From: Alphaproteobacteria bacterium
Lineage (GTDB): Bacteria; Pseudomonadota; Alphaproteobacteria; DSM-16000; Inquilinaceae
Direction: 5' to 3'
Length of the DNA stretch: 64,000 bases
Assembly: GCA_028284045.1 (NCBI GenBank)
Contig: JANQSN010000036.1
Coordinates: forward strand, 1 to 64,000
Of this stretch, positions 1-6,983 are shown piece by piece. The notes below the pieces were generated by a model, which saw only the letters and a list, made by a program, of their open reading frames with translations, made no database searches and had not been told where the DNA came from. The translations under genes and the position numbers were made by a program. Numbering within the stretch: the first letter of the stretch is position 1; every line of letters starts with the position of its first letter.

Positions 1-333
1 AGGCCGATCTCCTGCTGATCAACACCTGCTCGATCCGCGACAAGGCCGAGCAGCACCTGTACTCGGACCTCGGCGCACTCCGCGGCTGGAAGAGCGAGCG
101 ACCGGGTCGCCTGCTCGGCGTCGGCGGCTGCGTGGCCCAGCAGGTGGGCGATGCGCTGCTCGGTCGCTTCCGGCACGTCGACCTCGTCTTCGGGACGCAC
201 AACCTGCGCTCGGTTCCGGCCATGCTCGATGCCACCGAGCATGGAAAGCGCGCCGCCGATATCTCGGAGACCGCCTCCCTCGATCGCTTCGATCTCCCCG
301 AGCGGCACCCCGCCTATCGGGGCGGCGACGCCG
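1..333 (+). CDS. miaB: MiaB N-terminal fragment (tRNA 2-methylthio-N6-isopentenyladenosine synthase)
   Basis: Reading in frame from base 3 gives a MiaB/MTTase N-terminal domain: [18 protein letters not shown], then GVGGCVAQQ and [10 protein letters not shown]. The first cysteine of NTC and the one in GGCVAQQ are two of the three cysteines that bind the auxiliary cluster. MiaB is a radical-SAM methylthiotransferase acting on A37 of tRNAs. The 5' end lies outside the window. The match stops near base 320-336, just after HPAYRG, before the radical-SAM CxxxCxxC motif, and from there the sequence belongs to a gene on the other strand. The [11 protein letters not shown] wording differs from the NTCHIREKA form I expect in Alphaproteobacteria, so this piece may come from another genome. 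The end coordinate is approximate. Confidence 0.8.
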
Positions 334-659
334 GCCGCCCCGCCCTTCATGCCGAAGCAGGGCCCAAGCGACGGCTCGCGCAGGCAGATCGCCGCCCGTT
401 TGCCGATGCGCCGCAGGCCGTCGCCGAGGCCGACGGTGGTGGTCGTCTTGCCCTCCCCGGCCGGCGTCGGATTGATCGCCGTCACCAGGATCAGCCGGCC
501 GTCGGGCCGGTCCGCCAGCCCCGGCACGTCGTCCAGCGAGACCTTGGAGACGTTGCGGCCGCACGGCACCAGCGCGGCATCGGGAATGTCGAGACGCGCC
601 GCGACGGCCTCGATCCGCTCCAGGGCGTGGGCGCGGGCGATCTCGATATCGGACAGCAT
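330..659 (-). CDS. fhs: formate-tetrahydrofolate ligase, N-terminal fragment
   Basis: The reverse strand from the ATG at 659 encodes [16 protein letters not shown], followed by the nucleotide-binding loop [10 protein letters not shown] and the FTHFS signature [12 protein letters not shown]. The enzyme makes 10-formyl-THF from formate, THF and ATP, and can run in reverse during methyl-group catabolism. Only about 110 of roughly 555 residues are present. After GGAAG the expected GGYAQV continuation is replaced by unrelated sequence, so the gene is cut at about 330-338, exactly where the MiaB match on the other strand ends. It lies divergently from a GlxA/GbdR-type regulator with a MetF-like gene beyond, which fits a one-carbon locus. 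Confidence 0.88.
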
Positions 660-976
660 GGGGGAAGGCTCCAGGAACCGCGGGGTGAGGAACGGCGGGC
701 GGCCGCGGCGGGTGTCGACCGGTGGCGACCCTACGCGACGTCGCCGGGTTCTGCCACGCCCAGGCGCGGGTTCGCCCGTTCGCCGGCGACCGATACTATG
801 TCCGCAGCGACATGTCGGTGGCGGCACCCGGTGCTGGCCCGGCCTACTACTGTTGCAGTGCAATAACCCCCTCGGTTGTCCCGCCCCGGCCAAGTGGTCG
901 CCAAAGCAAGCGAAAGACCCCGGCCGACGTCTCTTCCACCCTTGTCTTTGGCGGCGCGGCACCCGACAATCCTCCT
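660..976. promoter_or_regulatory. divergent intergenic region between fhs and the GlxA-type regulator
   Basis: 317 bases lie between two divergent start codons, and no gene is supported in them. A small perfect inverted repeat, TTGCA-G-TGCAA, sits at 853-863 and is followed by ATAAC. It could be an operator in a shared promoter region, but no consensus supports this. Longer frames through the region are high-GC shadows of the flanking genes. Confidence 0.35.
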
Positions 977-2005
977 ATGGAATGGAAAGAGGCCGCGGGC
1001 GAGACCGCCCACCGCGCACCACCGGTCGATCCGGCCGACCGGATCGCCTTCGTCCTGCTGCCGAGCTTCTCGATGATCGCCTTCTCCGCGGCGATCGAGC
1101 CCCTGCGGCTGGCGAACCGCCATGCCGGCCGATGCCTCTACGACTGGACGTTGGTGTCGCAGGACGGAAGGCCGGTGCGCGCCAGCAACGGGGTCGAGGT
1201 CACGGTCGACGGCGGCCCGTCGGACGCGCTGGCCGCCGCGGCCACCGCCTCGCCCTTCGACATCGTGCTGGTGTGCAGCGGCCTCGGCATCGAGCGCTGG
1301 CACGACCGCGACACATTGGCGTGGCTGCGGCGCCTCGACCGGTTCGGCCCGATGATCGGCGCGCTGTGCACCGGGGCGCATGTGCTGGCGGCGGCCGGCC
1401 TCCTGACCGACCGGCGCTGCGCCATCCACTGGGAGAGCCTGCCGGCGTTTGCCGAGCGGTTTCCGGACATCGATGCCTCCAGCGACCTCTTCGAGGTCGA
1501 TGGCCGGCGCGCCACCTGCTCCGGCGGGACGGCGGCCCTGGACATGATGCTCTATCTGATCGCCCTGAAGCATGGCGGCCCGCTCGCCACCGCCGTCTCG
1601 GAGAGCTGCCTGGTCGACCGCATGCGCGGGCCGCATGACCGCCAGCGCCTGCCGATCCGCGAGCGCCTGGGGGTGCACCACCCGAAGCTGATCCGGGCCA
1701 TCGAGACGATGGAAGCCAACCTGGCGGAGCCGTTGGCCCAGACGGCGCTGGCGGCCCGGGTGGGCCTGTCGCGCCGCCAGTTGGAGCGGTTGTTCCGCCG
1801 GCTGATCGGCCGCTCGCCGGCCCAGTATTACCTGGAGCTGCGCCTGGAGCGCGCCCGCCAACTCCTCTACCAGTCCGACATGCCGATCGTCGATGTGGCG
1901 ATCGCTAGTGGGTTCGCTTCACCATCGCATTTTTCGAAATGTTATCGACAAATGTATAGCAAATCACCAAGACAAGAGCGCGCTGCCAGTCTTATGGCAC
2001 TCTGA
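977..2005 (+). CDS. GlxA-family AraC-type transcriptional regulator (GbdR/CdhR-like)
   Basis: This 342-residue protein has an N-terminal DJ-1/PfpI-like domain (about 20-190; RIAFVLLPSFSMIAFSAAIEPLRLANR, with GALCTGAHVLAAAGLL around the nucleophile-elbow region). It is followed by a C-terminal AraC double helix-turn-helix (about 235-335; LAARVGLSRRQLERLFRR and DVAIASGFASPSHFSKCYR). The ATG at 977 is used because homologues begin shortly before the DJ-1 domain; the frame remains open upstream. Family members such as GbdR, CdhR and ArgR activate catabolism of betaine, carnitine or arginine. The divergent fhs and nearby metF suggest control of a methyl-group pathway, which is inference. Base composition drops sharply in the last ~100 bases of the gene and stays low to the pilin. 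Confidence 0.85.
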   Translation: MEWKEAAGETAHRAPPVDPADRIAFVLLPSFSMIAFSAAIEPLRLANRHAGRCLYDWTLVSQDGRPVRASNGVEVTVDGGPSDALAAAATASPFDIVLVCSGLGIERWHDRDTLAWLRRLDRFGPMIGALCTGAHVLAAAGLLTDRRCAIHWESLPAFAERFPDIDASSDLFEVDGRRATCSGGTAALDMMLYLIALKHGGPLATAVSESCLVDRMRGPHDRQRLPIRERLGVHHPKLIRAIETMEANLAEPLAQTALAARVGLSRRQLERLFRRLIGRSPAQYYLELRLERARQLLYQSDMPIVDVAIASGFASPSHFSKCYRQMYSKSPRQERAASLMAL

Positions 2006-2127
2006 TTTTTAAGGATACTCAGACTTTTTGCTCGGCGATCTGTTCTAAACATTTACGGACGAATTTGACGAAAAATGCAGAAATAGAATATCGGCAAACA
2101 GGGTTTAACCGATTTTGAGAGATATCC

Positions 2128-2155
2128 TTGTGCTTCATTTGTTAACCTGTAAAAT
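2128..2155 (+). promoter_or_regulatory. putative sigma-70-like promoter of the Flp pilin gene
   Basis: TTGTGC at 2128-2133 and TAAAAT at 2150-2155 are separated by 16 bases inside an AT-rich stretch. This predicts a transcript starting near 2162 with a leader of about 90 bases to the pilin ATG. The -10 match is good and the -35 moderate. It was found by eye only. Confidence 0.35.
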
Positions 2156-2254
2156 TCATCGCCGATGTTGCGAAAAATATTGCAAATCTTTTCGGATTGG
2201 GTCATACTCCAAACAGTAGCTCGCACAACAGGCCGGTGGCCAAAGGAGTTTGAC

Positions 2255-2434
2255 ATGCTTAAGGCAATTCGACGCTTCATCCGCAAGGACTCTGGCGCAA
2301 CGGCGATCGAGTATGGGCTGATCGCTGCCTTGGTTGCGGTCGCCTCGATCGGCGCTCTGCAAGCGTTCGGCGGATCACTGATCAACGTCTTCACCCACGT
2401 GTCTCAGTCGGTCGACGGTTCCTACTCGTCGTAG
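2255..2434 (+). CDS. Flp/Fap-type pilin
   Basis: A 59-residue protein starts at an ATG seven bases after a strong AAGGAG (2243-2248). The sequence has a short basic leader (MLKAIRRFIRKDSG), then ATAIEYGLIAALVAVASIGA. This is the prepilin-peptidase site and hydrophobic helix of Flp pilins, with the E-Y pair at +5/+6 after the glycine. Flp pilins are processed by TadV/CpaA and assembled by the Tad machinery into adhesive fibres. No tad or cpa genes occur in the window, so this is an orphan pilin. A strong terminator follows at 2580-2609. Confidence 0.88.
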   Translation: MLKAIRRFIRKDSGATAIEYGLIAALVAVASIGALQAFGGSLINVFTHVSQSVDGSYSS

Positions 2435-2579
2435 GATCGGACCGCACCGCAACGACCAGTTTTCGACGAAGCAGAGGGGTTTCGCGCGGCACCTCTTAAA
2501 GAGCCCGCAATCTGAGACCCTAAGATCTAGGTCGGCGACCGGCCGCGAGCACGGACACTAGGGTAGGCCGACCATAAGG

Positions 2580-2609
2580 AAGGGCCGGATGCGCAAGCAC
2601 CCGGCCCTT
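2580..2609. terminator. bidirectional rho-independent terminator between pilin and metF
   Basis: The stem AAGGGCCGG (2580-2588) pairs with CCGGCCCTT (2601-2609). It is followed by CGCTTTT on the plus strand and preceded by A-rich sequence that would give a T-rich tail on the minus strand. It sits between convergent genes. Confidence 0.7.
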
Positions 2610-2641
2610 CGCTTTTCCGCGGAGCGACGCGCCGCGGTCCG

Positions 2642-3601
2642 TCAGATCTCGCCGTCGAAGCGGAACCCGTCGGCGGTCGGGGTAAACCGCCCCTCCGCCA
2701 TCTGCGCCAGCCAGCCGGCCGTCTTCTTCAGCCCACCGAAGGCGTAGATATGGGTCCGCACGATCCCCGCCTTCGGATCCGAGGTCCGATAGCGGGCAAG
2801 CGCGGTCAGCAGCCGGTCGGGCATGGACATGCTGGCCATCAGCGCCAGATTGCCGGCCTGGCGCGTCAGCACCCGCAGCGAGGCCCCGACGCCGCACATC
2901 CGCGCATAGTCGATCAGGCTCTTCAGCTTGGCCGGCCCGGCGACGCCGATATGCACCGGCAGATCGATGCCGTCGGCGCGCAGGCCCCGGTCCCACTGGA
3001 TGATCGCATCCGCGTCGAAGCAGAACTGGGTGGCGATATAGAGGTCCAGCCCTTCCGCCCGGGCCAGCGCCTGCTTCTCGTGCAGGGCGCGGCGCACCTC
3101 CGCCGGCGGGATGTCGGGCGAGCCTTCCGGATGCCCGGCGACGCCGATGCGGGTGATGCCGTGGCGCTGCAGCACGCCGCTCTCCAGCACCTGCTGGGTC
3201 CGGTCGTAGTCGCCGACCGGGCGATCGACGCCGCCGCCGATGCACAAGACCCGGTCGATATCCGCCTCGCCCTTCAGCCGGGCGACATAGTCCTCAAGGG
3301 CGGCTTGGCCGGGCAGGCTGCGGGCGGCGATATGCGCCACCGGCACCATGCCTTCCCGGCGCAGCCGGGCAGCGGTGGCCACCACGTCGCGATAGTCCTT
3401 ACCCGGCAGGAAGGCGACATAGACGCACGTGCCTGCCGGCAGGATCGTGTCGAAGGCCGGCATCTTCGCGGCGATCACCGGCGTCGTCTCGATGGAAAAC
3501 CCATCGAGCAGCGCCTGCACCGACCCCTTCGTCTCTACCGACGCACCGCCCGACGCGAAATCGGGCTGGCGCTGCGAGACCACGGCCATTCGTCTGAACA
3601 T
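2642..3601 (-). CDS. methylenetetrahydrofolate reductase family protein (MetF-like)
   Basis: The protein is about 319 residues from the ATG at 3601; an alternative ATG at 3589 gives 315, and the frame is open further upstream. The fold is a MetF-type TIM barrel. Signs are VYVAFLPGKDYRDVVATAARLRREGMVPVAHI early on, then RVLCIGGGVDRPVGD, then the diagnostic ITRIGVAGHPEGSPDI, and AEGLDLYIATQFCFDADAII. MetF reduces 5,10-methylene-THF to 5-methyl-THF with FAD. Similar proteins also serve methyl catabolism rather than methionine synthesis, and the neighbouring fhs and GlxA-type regulator make that possible. It is transcribed in the same direction as gapR, 126 bases downstream of it. No riboswitch was recognised in that gap. 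Confidence 0.8.
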   Translation of the reverse strand: MFRRMAVVSQRQPDFASGGASVETKGSVQALLDGFSIETTPVIAAKMPAFDTILPAGTCVYVAFLPGKDYRDVVATAARLRREGMVPVAHIAARSLPGQAALEDYVARLKGEADIDRVLCIGGGVDRPVGDYDRTQQVLESGVLQRHGITRIGVAGHPEGSPDIPPAEVRRALHEKQALARAEGLDLYIATQFCFDADAIIQWDRGLRADGIDLPVHIGVAGPAKLKSLIDYARMCGVGASLRVLTRQAGNLALMASMSMPDRLLTALARYRTSDPKAGIVRTHIYAFGGLKKTAGWLAQMAEGRFTPTADGFRFDGEI

Positions 3602-3727
3602 CGACCGCACCCTGCACGTGTATGAACCGTTAACGTCTTGTGACGCGTTCACGACACGGATGCTGGCTTGGCGGCGACTGCGAGTTGGCCGAGGGCGACA
3701 CCGCAAACGGTTCTACCCGCCGGGCGG

Positions 3728-4015
3728 TCAGACCATGCCGAGCGCCTGCATGTAGAGGTCGATCAGTTCCTGCTGTTCGTTGCGGTCGTGGTTCTCCATG
3801 CGCCGGAGCTTGATGACCTGGCGCATGATCTTGGTGTCGAACCCGGCCGATTTGGCCTCCGCGAAGACATCGCGGATATCCGCGGCCAGCGCGGATTTCT
3901 CCGCCTCCAGCCGCTCGATGCGCTCCACGAAGGCGCGCAGGCGGTCGGAGGCGATACCGCCCGGATCGTCGCGGCTCGCGCGCTCGGGCACCGGGTTCGT
4001 GGCTATGTCGGTCAT
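3728..4015 (-). CDS. gapR: GapR-like nucleoid-associated protein (DUF2312)
   Basis: This 95-residue protein is highly charged and predicted coiled-coil: ASDRLRAFVERIERLEAEK, then AADIRDVFAEAKSAGFDTK, then MRQVIKLRRM, ending LIDLYMQALGM. These are the landmarks of DUF2312. In Caulobacter the family member GapR binds AT-rich, overtwisted DNA ahead of replication forks and helps topoisomerases. The gene starts 33 bases after the DUF1244 gene and probably shares its transcript. Confidence 0.9.
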   Translation of the reverse strand: MTDIATNPVPERASRDDPGGIASDRLRAFVERIERLEAEKSALAADIRDVFAEAKSAGFDTKIMRQVIKLRRMENHDRNEQQELIDLYMQALGMV

Positions 4016-4048
4016 GGTCGGGAAAGCTCCGATTCAGGGCAGCCGTCG

Positions 4049-4369
4049 CTAGTCGTGTACGCCGGCCGCCGCGAAGCGGGCCTTGGCCTCGTCGCTGGCC
4101 TCTTGCTGATAGCGCGCCTTCCACTCGGGATACGGCATGCCGTAGACGATCTCGCGCGCGGCTGCGTCCTCCAGCGCCACGCCCCGCTCTTCGGCCGCGG
4201 CGCGATACCATTTCGACAGGCAGTTGCGGCAGAACCCGGCCAGGTTCATCAGGTCGATGTTCTGCACATCCGTGCGCTCGTCCAGATGCGCCAACAGCCG
4301 GCGGAAGGCCGCCGCCTCGATCTCCGTGCGCTGGGCCACGGTCATCGGCGGGTCGTCGTTGTGATCCAT
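4049..4369 (-). CDS. DUF1244 family protein
   Basis: This 106-residue protein carries the near-invariant DUF1244 core VQNIDLMNLAGFCRNCLSKW, including its two cysteines, followed by YGMPYPEWKARYQ. It has no signal peptide or membrane segment. The biochemical function is unknown. The gene sits between the ybdK-like gene upstream and gapR downstream, all on the minus strand with short gaps. Confidence 0.9.
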   Translation of the reverse strand: MDHNDDPPMTVAQRTEIEAAAFRRLLAHLDERTDVQNIDLMNLAGFCRNCLSKWYRAAAEERGVALEDAAAREIVYGMPYPEWKARYQQEASDEAKARFAAAGVHD

Positions 4370-4436
4370 GGCGGGCTCGCGTCCTCTTCCCCGATGGGCC
4401 TCCCCGGCGGGGGTCGTCCGGCCGGGGCCCTGCGTC

Positions 4437-5573
4437 TTACAGATCCCGCGCGGTGTTGTCGATCAGCCAGTCGACGACGGATCGCAACGCCGCCGGCCGC
4501 GTCGCGCCGGCCGCCAGCGCCTCGCCGAAGACGCGGCGCTGGTTGTGGGCGCTGGTGCCGCCGGCCAGGATGTCGCGGGCGCGCGCGACCTCTCGGGTGC
4601 AGCCCAGGGCCTCGGCATCCTCCGCCACCAGGCCCAGGATCTCCTCCAAGAGATCGCCATAGCCGACCAGCTCGCGCCGGCCGAAATCGATCAGCCCGCC
4701 ATTGCAGCCATAGCGCATGGCGCGCCAGCGGTTCTCGTTGATCAGGATCGTCTTGTAGCGCCGCCAGGTGACGTTGTTGCGCTTCAGCCGCCACAGCATC
4801 CGGATCAGCGAGACATACAGCGCGACGATGGTCAGGCTGTCCTCCAGCCGGGTGCAGACATCGCAGATCCGCATCTCCAGCGTCGGGAACCGCGCCGAGG
4901 GGCGGATATCCCACCAGATCTTGGTGCCGTCCTCGATCACGCCCGTCTCGATCAGGGCCGACAGGTGCTGCTGGTATTCGCCGTAGCTGACATAGTCCTC
5001 CGGGATGCCGGTGCGCGGCATCTCGTTGAACACCGCCAGACGGTAGGACATCAAATTGGTGTCCTCGCCCTGCCAATAGGGCGAAGACGTGCTGAGCGCC
5101 AGCAGATGCGGCAGGAAATAGCGGACCTGGTTCATCAGATCGATGCGCAGGTCCGGATCGTCGATGCCGACATGGACATGCAGCGCGCAGATCAGCAGCC
5201 GCCGCACCGGCGTGCCGATGTCGTGCTCAAGCTGCTCGTAGCGCTCGCGCTCCGTCGTCTTCTGCGGGCGCCAGGTGGCAAACGGATGGGTCGAGGCGGC
5301 GATCGGCGCCAGCCCGTGGGAGCCGGCGATCTCGATCACCGTGCGGCGGAGATGCGCCAGCTCCTGCCGCGCCTCGGCCATCGACGCACAGACCGGGGTG
5401 CCGACCTCGATCTGGCAGCGCATGAACTCCGGACTGACGCGGCCGGACAGCCGCTCCTGGCAGGTCGCCAGCAGCGCGTCGGGCGGATCGGCGGCGAGGT
5501 CGCGGCTCGCCGGATCGACGAGGAGATACTCCTCCTCGATGCCGACGGTCAGCGCCGGGGCCGACCCGGTCAT
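4437..5573 (-). CDS. ybdK: carboxylate-amine ligase, YbdK/glutamate-cysteine ligase type 2 family
   Basis: The 378-residue protein starts at the ATG at 5573, which overlaps the upstream stop as ATGA. Landmarks are TVGIEEEYLLVDPASRDLA at the N-terminus, CALHVHVGIDD in the middle, and ILINENRWRAMRYG with DFGRRELVGY near the C-terminus. The family has the GCS2 fold and joins a carboxylate to an amine using ATP; E. coli YbdK has weak glutamate-cysteine ligase activity and its true substrate is unclear. Tight coupling with an N-formylglutamate amidohydrolase suggests the two act on related glutamyl or acyl-amide compounds (inference). Confidence 0.88.
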   Translation of the reverse strand: MTGSAPALTVGIEEEYLLVDPASRDLAADPPDALLATCQERLSGRVSPEFMRCQIEVGTPVCASMAEARQELAHLRRTVIEIAGSHGLAPIAASTHPFATWRPQKTTERERYEQLEHDIGTPVRRLLICALHVHVGIDDPDLRIDLMNQVRYFLPHLLALSTSSPYWQGEDTNLMSYRLAVFNEMPRTGIPEDYVSYGEYQQHLSALIETGVIEDGTKIWWDIRPSARFPTLEMRICDVCTRLEDSLTIVALYVSLIRMLWRLKRNNVTWRRYKTILINENRWRAMRYGCNGGLIDFGRRELVGYGDLLEEILGLVAEDAEALGCTREVARARDILAGGTSAHNQRRVFGEALAAGATRPAALRSVVDWLIDNTARDL

Positions 5574-6424
5574 GGCATCGACCGCCCTCGGGGCGGCCCG
5601 GCCTGGAGCCCGCGGTAGCGCTGGTAGAGCCCAGGATCGTCGAGCACCGGGGCCAGCGCATCGGCCAGCCGATCGACCCATTCGGCGACCCCCGCCGGGG
5701 CGGCGATGAGATCCTGGCGCACCTCGATCAGGATGTTCGGCAAGCCGTGTGCCAGCGCGTGGGTCTCCACCGTGCAGCCGTAGCGGAGCTGGCCGCTATA
5801 GGGCTGGTTGTCGCCGACCAGGATGTCGCCGGCCGCGGCCAGGCGATCGATCACCGGGTAGACCATGCGGTCGTCGTCGGACCACAGGATGCCGGCATGC
5901 CAGGGCCGCGGGAACCCGCGCAGGCTGGGCGTGAAGCTGTGCAGCGAGACCAGCGCCGGCGCGGCGGCGAACCGGCCGGCGCGGGCCAGCGCGGCACCGA
6001 CCGCGCGATGATAGGGGTGGAAGATGCCGTCCACCCGCTCCGCGATCGCGTCGTCCGACAATCCGCGGTTGCCGGGGATCACCACCCCGTCGCTGATGAC
6101 GGGAATCGAGGTCGGATCGTCGAGCGGCCGGTTCGGATCGATCACCAGCCGGGAATAGCCGCCCAGAACCAGCGGCGTGCCAAGCCGGTCGGCCAGCGCG
6201 CGGGCAACCGGCTCGATCCCGATATCGTAGGCGATGTGCCGGCCGCGCGGCTCTTCGTCGAGGCCCAAGGTCCCCAGCGACGCCGGAATGCGGTTGCTGG
6301 CATGGTCGGCGACGATCAGCACCGGCCGCGCGCGATCCTCACCGAGACACCGGACGGCCGGTGGATCATCGGGACCGAGAAGCGGCGGGCGCGGGGGATC
6401 GGAGACGACGGCGGACAGGGTCAT
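5570..6424 (-). CDS. N-formylglutamate amidohydrolase family protein
   Basis: This 284-residue protein has the family motifs VLIVADHASNRIPASLG, IAYDIGIEPVARALADRLG, SRLVIDPNRPLDD, ALVSLHSFTP and PNILIEVRQDLI. The conserved His, Asp, Arg and Glu residues of the zinc-amidohydrolase/carboxypeptidase-like fold are visible. HutG-type members release formate and glutamate, but no hut genes are here. Its stop overlaps the ybdK-like start by four bases, so translation is coupled and a function linked to that ligase is more likely than histidine catabolism. Confidence 0.85.
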   Translation of the reverse strand: MTLSAVVSDPPRPPLLGPDDPPAVRCLGEDRARPVLIVADHASNRIPASLGTLGLDEEPRGRHIAYDIGIEPVARALADRLGTPLVLGGYSRLVIDPNRPLDDPTSIPVISDGVVIPGNRGLSDDAIAERVDGIFHPYHRAVGAALARAGRFAAAPALVSLHSFTPSLRGFPRPWHAGILWSDDDRMVYPVIDRLAAAGDILVGDNQPYSGQLRYGCTVETHALAHGLPNILIEVRQDLIAAPAGVAEWVDRLADALAPVLDDPGLYQRYRGLQAGPPRGRSMP

Positions 6425-6578
6425 GGAAGGGGGACTATAGAGCAGGATCGCCTTGGCTGGAATCGCCCTCCGGCAGCACCCGTCAAGGCGTGAAGCCCGC
6501 TCTCATCGATCATCAGATCGCGAACCCGGGGGCGGCAAAGCGGCGAGCGCGGCGGCCCGGTCCCGCCGGAATGCCCGA

Positions 6579-6977
6579 TCAATGCACGCTGACGGTCGGA
6601 ACGGCACCCTCCGCCGGCGTGGCGGTGAGCGGCGTCGCCTGATGGTGCACCATCCGCCAGTCCTCGCGCTCCCGCGCGAACAGATTGCTCGCCACCAGCG
6701 TCGTGCCGTCGACGTTCTCCCGGCACAGCACCATGGCCAGATCGCCCCACAGCGTCGCCTCCGCATCGGCGAAGGTCACCGGTGGCGGCGAGCGCAGGAT
6801 GACCTGCCAGCTCTCCAGCACCAGCTTGCGGCCGCGCAGCGCCGGCCAGCCCGGATGCACGCACGCCACCGGCCGCCGGGCCGACCACAGCGTGGTCATC
6901 GCCTCCATGTCGCCGGCGGCGAAGGCGCGGTAGAAGGCGGCATTCGCTGCCAGGAGCCGAGCGACGGCGTCCCCCAT
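6579..6977 (-). CDS. NTF2-like (SnoaL/DUF4440-type) protein
   Basis: This 132-residue single-domain protein starts ALAANAAFYRAFAAGDMEAMTTLW in style, then CVHPGWPALRGRKLVLESW. It ends with the beta-sheet strands typical of the cone-shaped NTF2/ketosteroid-isomerase fold. The family includes isomerases, hydrolases and non-catalytic binding proteins, so no activity can be named. It begins 6 bases after the pyruvate kinase stop, so both are probably on one transcript. Confidence 0.72.
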   Translation of the reverse strand: MGDAVARLLAANAAFYRAFAAGDMEAMTTLWSARRPVACVHPGWPALRGRKLVLESWQVILRSPPPVTFADAEATLWGDLAMVLCRENVDGTTLVASNLFAREREDWRMVHHQATPLTATPAEGAVPTVSVH

Positions 6978-6983
6978 GGTCGT

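Noticed and set aside
132..866. The plus-strand frame continuing MiaB past base 336
   Set aside because: After the junction it reads antisense to the fhs fragment and loses all similarity to MiaB, so I ended the MiaB piece at about 333.
3602..3727. A SAM-type riboswitch before the MetF-like gene
   Set aside because: I looked for SAM-II and SAH-type conserved cores in the 126-base gap and did not see them.
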